Source: Phaeosaccion multiseriatum (Eukaryota > Ochrophyta, other classes). From it: a stretch of DNA of 64,000 bases. Below, in pieces: positions 53,001 to 62,770 of the stretch. Made by a program: the position numbers and the translations under genes. How positions within the stretch are numbered: position 1 is the first letter of the stretch; every line of letters starts with the position of its first letter. The stretch lies in NCBI GenBank assembly GCA_965112735.1, contig OZ218963.1:248001-312000 (forward strand), read 5' to 3'. The notes below the pieces were generated by a model. The model had not been told where the DNA came from, made no database searches, and saw only the letters and a program-made list of their open reading frames with translations.

Positions 53001-53412
53001 ATAGCCCCTTCACGTTAAGCCTGCCATGACAAGACGAAGAACAAGCAAGGATGAGACCATGAAATTCGGAAGGGTCTGCTCCAAAGGTCGTTCCCAAGCT
53101 TCACATGTTGCTGTGGCTCACCTTGGTGTCTCTCCCCTCAGCTCGGCCAAGAAAGCCTTCAGTCCTTCCTTGCTGGTATCAGGTGTGCCACTCACACCTT
53201 TGAATAACTTCTGGACATCGTTGTAGGTAAGTTCCTTCACGTCGTGGTGAACATCCTTCGACATTTTTTTCTCTCTTCTCTGGGTCCCTCACGTGGCAAA
53301 CCAAGGCTCTTTTGAACTCCAAGAAGGAAAGCACTCCCGCAGCCATCATCTTGTCCGGCCATTGCAATGGGGGCGACGCTGCAGCCGGAACAGCAGCGGC
53401 AGCAGAGGCCAT
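50033..53412 (-). pseudogene. Decayed DDE (pogo/Jerky-like) transposase gene, copy A
   Basis: Pieces in order: MASAAAAVPAAASPPLQWPD at 53412; KDVHHDVKELTYNDVQKLFK near 53250; a Psq-type helix-turn-helix (VKAARQYGITKTALENRCKG, 52734); WLQGLLEA; an intron 52350-51931 (CCCAG/GTGAGT...CTCAG); catalytic FWNSDETGMNT (first Asp), PILLLMDGYGSH (second Asp), GEFQPLDVKVFR (third acid), TIKSGFKATGFYPP; a basic C-terminus. Lesions: frame break near 52437, in-frame TAG at 51681, two opposite frame shifts around 51360-51425, a frame break near 50745. All are shared with copy B. Additional introns could explain some, but not the TAG plus compensating shifts. Confidence 0.8.
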
Positions 53413-53573
53413 AAGCAGGTGCGCGTGAGGAGAGGTTTGAAATCTGGGGAAGCTATTACTTTTAGTGCCTTACGTAAGTACGTCACGTAAGATTATTCCC
53501 CCATCCCTCCCTCCCCCCCCCCCTCCCTTCACGCAGATATTACTCTTCTGCACGTTTAATTAATTTGTAAATA

Positions 53574-53885
53574 CGCGTTCTTCTACGCTCTACTCCCCCG
53601 CTCTCCCCATGATCTATTGTACAACATAAAAAAAATATACGCTTTCTTCTACGCTCTACTCCCCCCCTCTCCCCATTATCTATTGTACAACATAAAAAAA
53701 AATATACTCCCCCCCTCTCCCCATTATCTATTGTACAACATAAAAAAAAATATCTCCCCCGCTCTCCCCATTATCTATTGTACAACATCAAAAAAATATC
53801 GCTTTCTTCTACGCTCTACTCCCCCCCCTCTCCCCATTATCTATTGTGCAACATCAAAAAAATATACGCTTCTTCTACGCTCTAG
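53574..53885. repeat. Unit-border AT-rich repeats, copy A/B junction
   Basis: Five TATTGTACAACAT (or TATTGTGCAACAT) copies alternating with CTCCCCCCCTCTCCCCATTA. A shorter version of the block at 44873-45245. Confidence 0.92.
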
Positions 53886-54075
53886 TAGTCTCACCCCCGC
53901 CCCCCTCCCTCCACTCCACTCCACTCCGAAGCTCACAGCGAAGTCCGCCTGAGTGCCCTCTCCTCCTTTCCCCCCGACCCCTCCACTCCAAAAGGCAGGC
54001 CGTCACCCCCCCTGTACTGCATAGACTGCTGCGGCTGCAGAGACTGGCTGGCGCTGCATGTGCTGTCCCCCCTCC

Positions 54076-55710
54076 TCATCTCCCTGCTGCTACTGCTGCT
54101 GCCCCTGCTGCTGCCTGCCCCCCCCAAACAGACTGGCTGGCCGTCGCCCCCGCCCACCCCCTCCCCGAGCTGCCGCCCCCCACCGTGTAGTGAGGAGCAC
54201 CTTGAGTGGGAGCAGTGTTTGCCCCTGTGCCCCCCCCCCTCTCCTCGTCCCCATCCGTGTCCTCATCCATGTCCGCGTCGTCATCCCCATCAGTCCTCCC
54301 TCCCTCCACACTCCCCTCCCCTCCTCCTCCTCCTCCTCCTCCTCCTCCTCGGCCAACAGGGCTGAGATCGACGCCCTGCTGCCTCCTCGCCCACCTCGTC
54401 CTCTCTTCCGTCTGTGCATCGATCGGGCCGAGGGGCACTCGGCGGTAGGTAATGTAGAGCTCCTCGTTGTTGCAAGTGAAGGACGCATACTTGACATTCT
54501 GGCGCTCCGGGGGGGGCTCCACTACAACTACAATATGCACCACCACCACAGGCACGTCGGGGCAGTAATAGAGCTCTTCCCAGATATCCAGCATGGAGGG
54601 GACGGCAAGGCTCACCAGCGCCTCCCCCGCATCCCTCCTTTCTATAACCGCACGACCACCGTGGGACGCCATATGCTTGCCGATGCTAAAACGTACCACC
54701 AACTGACCCTCCACGAGGGACTCCAGTGCGTCGTCGTCCCCCTGGAACAGCAGCTTGCCCCTCGTCAGGCCGTCGAAGGGGCAGCTCAGAGTGGTGGTGT
54801 AGCACTTGACGCCGCAGGTCCCGCTCGGAACCACCCTTCCCCCACCACCTCCTCCTCCCCCCTCCACCCCTCCCCTTTCTTCTGCCGACGCCGCCGCTCC
54901 TCCTCCCTTTCCCTCCTCCCCGACGTCGCCCCCTTCCTCTGCCATATCCCCTCCTGGCCCACGCTCCGCCGACCTGGTCACCTCCGAAAGCATTCGACCC
55001 ATGCTGCTAAAATTGGAACTCAAATTGGAGAGCACACTCATGTTGCTCGTGCTCATATTCGCACTCACGCCCGACCCCACTCGCGGCCCCGTGCGCTCCG
55101 ACTCCACAATCGTCTCGCTCCAACTCCGACTCGGGCCCGGTTGTACCTCCGGCGCCTCGTCAACGTCCACGTGGTCATACACGTCCAAGTTCAATGGATC
55201 TTCGAGGGAGTTGTGCCGATTAATTGGGTATTGCAGCTGCTGCCCGGGCTGCTGTAATCGACTGTCATCCGTGTGGCCGCTGTGCCTGCTGGGGGGAGAC
55301 TCGTCCCCACCCACGTTTGATCCGTCGTCGTCCGAGGTATCTGAGTGCTCCGGACGCCCCCCCCCCGGGTAGTCCTCGTTCCGTCCCGGAGCAGGGGATT
55401 CACGAGGGGTTGGTGGGGCGCTCCTGTTGCTCGCACTCTTCCTGCCCGGCTTCAGCCGGATGGGCACAACCTCGATGCGGGCCGAAGGGAACTCCCCCTT
55501 GAGGAGGCGGCAGGGCCCCGGGCTCGGCTGGGGGCCGTTGAACTTGACCTTAATCTCCATGGCGCCGCTCTCGCTCTGTGCGGCGGGCTCCAGCTCCCAT
55601 TCCTGAATGGTGGTGTACTTGGTCTTGAACTTCATCAGCAGGTGCGAGGCCGTCACTGTGTGTTGCAGTGCAGCAGTGCGAGGCAGGGAGGGAAGTGGTG
55701 TGTGGGTCAT
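54076..55710 (-). CDS. Unknown-family protein, tandem copy B
   Basis: Same architecture as the gene at 45497-46942, with start at 55710. The conserved ends are near-identical. The linker between GPQPSPGPCRLLKGEFPSAR and GRVVPSGTCGVKCYTTTLSC is about 70 residues longer and largely different from copy A, with DTSDDDGSNVGGDESPPSRH and a Ser-rich stretch (NMSTSNMSVLSNLSSNFSSM). Only about 10 Gly codons in the triplet run. The C-terminal frame after GGSSGRGW differs from copy A because of small indels, so the tail sequence is not conserved. Confidence 0.7.
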   Translation of the reverse strand: MTHTPLPSLPRTAALQHTVTASHLLMKFKTKYTTIQEWELEPAAQSESGAMEIKVKFNGPQPSPGPCRLLKGEFPSARIEVVPIRLKPGRKSASNRSAPPTPRESPAPGRNEDYPGGGRPEHSDTSDDDGSNVGGDESPPSRHSGHTDDSRLQQPGQQLQYPINRHNSLEDPLNLDVYDHVDVDEAPEVQPGPSRSWSETIVESERTGPRVGSGVSANMSTSNMSVLSNLSSNFSSMGRMLSEVTRSAERGPGGDMAEEGGDVGEEGKGGGAAASAEERGGVEGGGGGGGGRVVPSGTCGVKCYTTTLSCPFDGLTRGKLLFQGDDDALESLVEGQLVVRFSIGKHMASHGGRAVIERRDAGEALVSLAVPSMLDIWEELYYCPDVPVVVVHIVVVVEPPPERQNVKYASFTCNNEELYITYRRVPLGPIDAQTEERTRWARRQQGVDLSPVGRGGGGGGGGGGEGSVEGGRTDGDDDADMDEDTDGDEERGGGTGANTAPTQGAPHYTVGGGSSGRGWAGATASQSVWGGQAAAGAAAVAAGR

Positions 55711-56309
55711 TGAGTCATCGGATTGGGTAGTAGGCAACAACCTCTCTCTCTCTTCTTGTTCTCTCTACCCCGGCCGGAACGCGACGCCGCCCGGCCCGGC
55801 CGCCCCTCGCCAGCCATGGCTGCCCGCCCGCCCATCCCCAGGCTTCGTTCGACTCCACTCGCGGCTATTGTTGAAGCATGGAACAAGTGCTTTGTCGACA
55901 CTCTCGCACCATCCACGCACGTCACGTCTTCTCACATCTTGATATTGATTGTTTTGGATCAGCCTACTCCTTTCTCTCCCCTGCCTCCGCACCCTGCCTC
56001 CGCAGCCCTCCTACACTAGTAGGTCCCTCACGCTGCCTCACTCACCATTTTGTGCGGCTGCTGCCAAGTCATGCACGCGGAACAGCCAGCACCGGTTCTT
56101 CTTGGTCTCCTCATTCGACGCCATCCCTCCTTGCTTGTTCCCTGCTGCGGCGTCAGCTTGTTGTGTGTGGTGTGTTCGCTATCGCTCAGAACAAATCACT
56201 GCCTCCTGGGTGCCTGCGCTGCTGCAAGTCAAGCAACAAGCAACCCAGCCGCTGCCGCTGCCTACCTTCAGGCAGCAGTCCCCCCGCTCTAGACTACCAC
56301 CAGGTGCGA

Positions 56310-56486
56310 ATGAAACTCTTTCGTTCTGCTCTGTCGCTGGCTGTCACGCCTCGCACAAGGCCACTCTGGCTGTGTGTGAGCTTTCAACTTCTTGTTGTTC
56401 TCTCGCTCTCCGCTGCCTCCACAGCCAGTCCACCCCCCCGCCCGCCCGCCGGCCGCCCCGCCCCAGCCACTCTTCTATTCAGCCAC
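56310..56486 (+). CDS. Possible signal-peptide first exon, copy B
   Basis: 59 codons followed by CAC/GTAAGTCTT as in copy A; one residue differs (Ala to Thr at about position 13). Same doubts as for copy A. Confidence 0.3.
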
Positions 56487-56657
56487 GTAAGTCTTCACGT
56501 ATCTCTGTTTCCAAAATATACATGCTACCGTGCGCGCCGCCAAGAGGAGGCGGTCCGAGCGAGTTCCAGGAGAGGGAGGGGAAGGAAGCAAAATGAATCC
56601 GTGACGGGGATCCGTGAAGCATTATTGAAGAAACAGCCAAGCAATCCTATCACATCG

Positions 56658-56786
56658 ATCACAGATCTCTCACAAACTCCTGTACATACCAGCTAGATAC
56701 TCTTTAGTATCTATTGCGGTCAAATCAAAACGTACCTAACTTCAGGAGTTTGTGAGAGATGTGTGATCTGGTGTGATCGAAATGTG
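56658..56786. repeat. Inverted repeat upstream of protease B
   Basis: Arms CAGATCTCTCACAAACTCCT and AGGAGTTTGTGAGAGATGTG as in copy A. The spacer is slightly longer (extra T and AAATC), while the arms are unchanged. Confidence 0.85.
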
Positions 56787-56902
56787 AATTCTTGATGGGT
56801 CACAGATACCGGTCACAAAAGGCTTGGCGGGAAAAACATTTGGAGCACACTTCAATACCCACAACCTTGCGAACATCAAAAACAACAAACTACTGCGTTA
56901 CC

Positions 56903-58331
56903 ATGCCGACCATTGGCAAGACGAAGACCGTGAGGGTGATCATCGGAGCCTTCCTCCTCCTCCTCCCCCTCCTGGCCGTGACCGGATGGCTCGGGTACGA
57001 GTACATCAAGAACGACGATGACTCGGGAGGTGTGACGTCCACGGGAATCGACGAGACCTCCGCAGCTGAGGCAATCCAACAAGGCGCCGGAGAAGGGGCT
57101 AAACTGCGAGTGATCGAGCTCACCGATGAAGACATGGTCGACTTGTTGAATGCTGCTGGAGAGGAGGAGGATGAAGAAGAGGATCATGATGAAGATGGTG
57201 ACTTCTCTGAGCCCCCACCCGGCAACTACACCTACGGAGATGAAGGTCGTCAGAACAGGCGCCTCTTTTCGGACTGCGGAGAGGACGGCAACCCCGTGGA
57301 GTGCACATCTCGCTATAGGACGTGCTCCAGGAACGGCTGGTAAGATTCCGTATCTGCCTGGCTGTTCCATCCCTTTTAAGTATTTTTTCTGGGTTAGAGA
57401 GTGGGCAAAAAGTTGCTGACGCTCCGGCGACTGTCCTGCTCCATCGACCACCATGCATACATGACAGGGGCGGAGTCGTTCAATTGGCGATCGCAAAGAA
57501 CGACGGCACTTTCGGGGGTTGTTCGGGCTTTCTCCTCGCCCCCGACCTTGTGGTGACTGCTGGTCATTGTGTCCGTTCGGTAAGCGAGTGGAAAACCTCT
57601 GGCGCGGGTGTCACCGCCTTGTTGGGTCAGACGAGCGCCAACAACCCAATTGAAGTGCGGAAGTCCATCCATGTCCAGTCCTACCTCAATGTGGATAAAA
57701 GAGAGTGGGACGTGGCAATGATCGTCCTTGATACTCCCTTCACCAAGGGATGCAAGTACACCGTCAAGCGCTCGCAGAATCGTTGGGCGTGGATGGCCGG
57801 GTTCCCAAGCACCCTGCCCTACGGCACCTTGATGCAGGTGAGAAGCAAAACGGCTGCTGACTGGAATATGATATGCACGCTCACTCTGAGAGCTTGCGCT
57901 CTGACAGTCGTATACACCCATGTACAGTAAGTAGTAGCTTTTTTAGGGAGGAAACCCACCACCTCTTCCGAATATAAATGAATGCGACCTCCCTGGCTGG
58001 CTGCTCTTCTCTCTCTCTACAGGTTCAAAGCGAAGGCATGTTTTCGTACAGGGACTCCAGACGCACAGCAGATACTAAGCATGCTATTGCCGGGGGCATG
58101 AGTGGGGGGCCTGCCGAGTCCTGGTACCGGGACGGAACAACACACACCACTGGCATCCTTGTATCATACAATGATCACTCGTCATGCTTTACCACGATCA
58201 CTCTCCTCGGTAGGTCGGACGGGGTTCTCACCAGGCTCCTCGACGATGTGAGCAATATTCTGCCCGGTCTGTGGGAGGCGGAGGTGTACGAGAACGGCGA
58301 ATATTTGTCAGTGACTTCTCTTAGGGTGTGA
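56903..58331 (+). CDS. Membrane-anchored trypsin-like serine protease, copy B
   Basis: Exons 56903-57339, 57468-57837, 58023-58331; same length (371 residues) and intact triad as copy A. The only amino-acid differences noticed are near the C-terminus (EAEVYENGEYL versus EEEVYKNGEYL). Intron 2 has a small rearrangement (TAGTAGCTTTTTTAGGG versus AGTGTATCAGGG). Both copies look functional. Confidence 0.85.
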
Positions 58332-58854
58332 GTAGTAGTAGAGCTTTTTGCGGGCTCAAGCAGAGGCTTGATGTAACATAGGAGAAGAAGAGTGTGTATG
58401 TGTACAACGGGGGACTGCATCAATATGTGAAGTTGGAAGAGATGATAGACACAACAATTAGCACAGGAGGTTTTCCGTCGTGAATACCTTTCGGTGGACC
58501 TAACTAGACTGAAACGGTCGTTAGTACTGACTATTGTATATTAGTATGGAACAGTTAAAGGGGGGGCGGAGGAAAAAAAAGAGAACAACATGTGTCCTAT
58601 GATTTCCCCATGATTTTCGCTTACGCCGAAAGGGGTTCTTCTAAGAGTAATAAAACCTGTGTGAGCGACACGCACGCCCCTTTAGAGGACAGCGCCTCCC
58701 CCTCCCCCCCCACCCCCCTTGAGATTCTTTAGCCACTTCTGGCGCCGCACTTGCCTCCCTGTCTTGGCCCTGCCTCTTACGAACACACTGCCACCTTTAG
58801 AAGTCGGAAGTAAGTTAATTATTTGATATTATTACCATACGCGACCCTCAATTT

Positions 58855-61800
58855 TCACCCCTCCTCCCTCCTTGGGCGCTTCAGCGCTCTGCCCGCTCGA
58901 GACTTGGCACCCGAGACTAGTGCCACGTCGTCGTTCTCCTCTTGCCCTCTATCTCCTTCGTCTGATTGTTTGGCCTCTCCTTCGTCCACCGGTACGCCTG
59001 TTCCCTCCTCCTCCTCCATCGCCTCCAGCTCCGACCGACTGTCTTCGCTTCCCTCTTTGCTCATGACGCTCTCGGCCCATCGTCCACTCCCCACCCCCGT
59101 CACATCTCCCTCCGTCCTCTCCACGTCTGCAACGCGTGTGTGCAGGGCCTCTCGCTCACCAGCGCTCACCCCCCCCCCCTTGCCCCCCTGGGGGATGGGG
59201 ATGTCGCTGCGGCCTCCTCTTCCCCCTCTTCATCCGCTGCCGTTGGGCTGACATCGCCCTCTCCTCGTCCTTCGTCCTCTTCATGCCTCATCCTCTTCAT
59301 CTGCAGACGCTGCTGGGTCATGTCCCTTTTCTGCCGTCTCAGCGGGCTCTGGCGCCCCTATCCAACCTGCTGCTCGCGCATCTGTCTCGACATACGACTT
59401 GACGTAGGCGAGAAGCTCTTGCTTCTTGGTCGACTTGTCGGGGGCCTTCTTGCGCACTTCAGACGTGCTGGCTTGGGCGTTGATGAAAGCCCAAAGACTC
59501 CCCTTCAAGAGACTCTTCTTCCCCTTCGGGACGAACCCGAGAGTTCTCAGGACAGCCTCCGTCACACTTTCTTCGTCCTTCTTCTTTTCTCCGCCGCTGC
59601 CTTTTCCTGCGCTGCCTCCTCCCTCTCTGCCATCTTGTCTCTCAGTAGAAGGACCCTCTCTTCGGTGTTAAGGTCCTTACACGTCGACGTTGACTCCCAA
59701 ATGGCGTTCAAGCGACGTGCTGCAGCGGAGCCCTGCTTGTGGCTCGCAACGGCGCTTTTGCGCCTTAGCTGCGATAGTCTGTCCACAGACTGTAAACGCT
59801 CATGAGGAAGGAGAAGGAGGTGCTGCACAGCTGCCACATCGTCCGTCATGAGCAGCTGCTGTGCCTTCGTAACTCGCTCCCTCGCCTGTGCAGGTGTAGG
59901 GTCCAGCAGGGGGTGTTTGACCATGTCGGCTGCGAAGGACGAAGAGCCCACTCGCTGAAGCATGTTCGCGTCGAAAGCCTTTGTCATCTCCTGCAACTGC
60001 GATGCCTTGGCGTCTCCACTGGCCCCCCGTGTGACGTCAGCAAAGGCCTTGCTGATGGACCCTTCAGCAGGGGCCCTTCCGCTGGTGAAGTTGGCGAAAT
60101 ACATGGGCGGGTAAAAGCCTGTCGCCTTGAATCCGGACTTGATGGTTTCCAACTTGTGACTCTCCCCCTGAGCCTGGCTGGGAGGCCAGAACAAGAAGCT
60201 CCTGCCGGCTCATGTTCTCTCTGTTGAAGAGTCGCTGCCAGGCCGACGAAAGACATTGACGTCCAGAGGTTGGAACTCCCCCGATGTGTGCGCGGGCATG
60301 CATGCGCAGATGATGCCGGCTTCGCGCATAGCGTGAAGAGCATCCGGGGTCATCGTGTGCCAACCATAGCCATCCATCAGGAGCAAAATCGGCCAGAGCT
60401 CGTCGGTGACGTATCCGTTCTCCGTATAATGGATCTCTGCTGTGGCGGGCAAGGACTTTTCCAAGTCAGAGCCAGGTGATGCGTCCGCATTGGCAATGTG
60501 TGCCTACCTCCGTGCTCCAGCAATGACGAAGAACGGGCTCATGCATCCACCAGCGGCATCGACAGTACCGACCAGAGTGACGTGACTTGATCGCTCCTGA
60601 GCTGTCATTGACACATGGTCGCGCCCCTTATGGGCAACAACGTTCATGACACCGCGCTGTGTATTCATGCCTGTCTCATCGCTGTTCCAGAACTGCACCG
60701 GTCGGAGGTCCTCCACCTCACACCCGGATGCCACAGCCAGCTTTGCCAACATACTGAGAAGGGGAGGGGAAGGAAGGGAAGATGAGCAAGCGAGGCAGAA
60801 AACAATTATTATCGTGGTGATACGGAGGACAACGGGAAAGGATGGATGAAGTCATTTGGTGGGGGAGAGTACAGGCCTTTCTCTCTCTCTGCCCTCTTCC
60901 CTCTCCATCTTCCTCTCCATCTTCATCTCCCTCTTTATCTCCCTCTCCCCTTCCGTCTCCCTCCGACCTCTCTCCCTCACACTCTCCCTCCCTCCTTCCC
61001 CCTCTTCCTCGCCCTCGCCCCCTCACTCTCCCTTCCCCTATGCCCTCTCCCTGTCGCACGCGCCTCTCCTCTGTCCTGTCCCTACCCCCACCCCCCTCTC
61101 CAGTCACTTTGGGGGGCGCGGGGGGGCGGGGCGCTATCCTGCCCTCCACGAATGTACACGAATGTGGACTCACCTGGGTAGGAACTCGTCTAGATACTCC
61201 TTCCTTGTCTTGTCGTTGCAGCCCTGCGCCCTCGTTAGCTCAAGGGGCTGGGCTCGCCGCGTCACTAAACTTGGGTGGCGGCGCTTCAAGCAAGCCCTGC
61301 AGCCAGCCTCCTGATGCCACGAATGAAGCAACTCCCAATGCATGGGCCATTCTCCTGGCCAGGGTGCCTACATAGTTCCAGTCAACCCCAAAGCTGCTGT
61401 CTGCCATGTCCACAACAAAGCTCACCAGTGCCTCTTCGGTTGAGGCAGGCAAGGCTTGATTGCCCTTCCCACCAACAGCCACAGAAGCAACCCGTCCCTT
61501 GCACCTATTTTCCAGAGCAGTCTTGGTGATTCCATACTGCCGCGCCGCCTTGACCATTCATCACAGCAGACAGAGCCGTTCTGCTGCCCTCCATAAAATG
61601 TCGTTGCTCTGCCCCTCTCCTCAGGGTGGCCGTCATCTCCACTACCACCAGGCTCGACGTCAGAGGTCCCATCAGACTCCTCAGTAGACATCTGCATCTC
61701 AGCCTCCCTTTCTTTCAGTCTCCTGAATGTCTTGTGGTCGCCATTCGTCGCCTGCTGGAAGTCATTCCACGTCATCGGCCGATGGAAGGTCCTTCCCAAT

Positions 61801-62260
61801 GCTCTCAAGGATGGATTCATCAGATAGCCCCTTCACGTTAAGCCTGCCATGACAAGACGAAGAACAAGCAAGGATGAGACCATGAAATTCGGAAGGGTCT
61901 GCTCCAAAGGTCGTTCCCAAGCTTCACATGTTGCTGTGGCTCACCTTGGTGTCTCTCCCCTCAGCTCGGCCAAGAAAGCCTTCAGTCCTTCCTTGCTGGT
62001 ACCAGGTGTGCCACTCACACCTTTGAATAACTTCTGGACATCGTTGTAGGTAAGTTCCTTCACGTCGTGGTGAACATCCTTCAGGAATGAGAGATAACCT
62101 TATCCTTCTTCCTTTTTTCTCTCTTCTCTGGGTCCCTCACGTGGCAAACCAAGGCTCTTTTGAACTCCAAGAAGGAAAGCACTCCCGCAGCCATCATCTT
62201 GTCCGGCCATTGCAATGGGGGCGACGCTGCAGCCGGAACAGCAGCGGCAGCAGAGGCCAT
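58855..62260 (-). pseudogene. Decayed DDE (pogo/Jerky-like) transposase gene, copy B
   Basis: Offset 8822-8849 from copy A with the same HTH, catalytic motifs, intron, TAG stop (60504) and frame shifts. Differences seen are single substitutions (e.g. VFRRPGSD preceded by PLDVN instead of PLDVK) and an insertion of about 25 bp near 62085-62110 that removes the ATG before KDVHHDVKEL. Confidence 0.8.
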
Positions 62261-62404
62261 AAGCAGGTGCGCGTGTGGAGGAGAGGTTTGAAATCTGGGG
62301 AAGCTATTACTTTTAGTGCCTTACGTAAGTACGTCACGTAAGATTATTCCCCCATCCATCCCTCCCCTCCCCTCCCTTCACCCAGGTATTACTCTTCTGC
62401 ACGT

Positions 62405-62580
62405 TTAATTAATTTGTAATTACGCGTTCTTCTACGCTCTACTCCCCCGCTCTCCCCATTATCTATTGTACAACATAAAAAAAATATACGCTTTCTTCTA
62501 CGCTCTACTCCCCCCATCTCCCCATTATCTATTGTACAACATCAAAAAAATATCGCTTTCTTCTACGCTCTAGTAGTAGT
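62405..62580. repeat. Unit-border AT-rich repeats, copy B/C junction
   Basis: Only two TATTGTACAACAT units plus CTTCTACGCTCTA copies. The border block shrinks from six to five to two units across the array. Confidence 0.9.
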
Positions 62581-62770
62581 CTCACCCCCGCCCCCCTCCC
62601 TCCACTCCACTCCACCCCAAAGCTCACAACGAAGTCCGCCTGAGTGCCCTCTCCTCCTTTCCCCCCGACCCCTCGCTCCACTCCAAAAGGCAGGCCGTCA
62701 CCCCCCCTGTACTGCATAGACTGCTGCGGCTGCAGAGACTGGCTGGCGCTGCATGGGCTGTCCCCCCTCC

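Larger units (their letters stand above)
55711..56902. promoter_or_regulatory. Divergent region between unknown gene B and protease B
   Basis: Counterpart of 46943-48082 with small indels. It contains the second signal-peptide-like ORF and inverted repeat. Confidence 0.5.
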
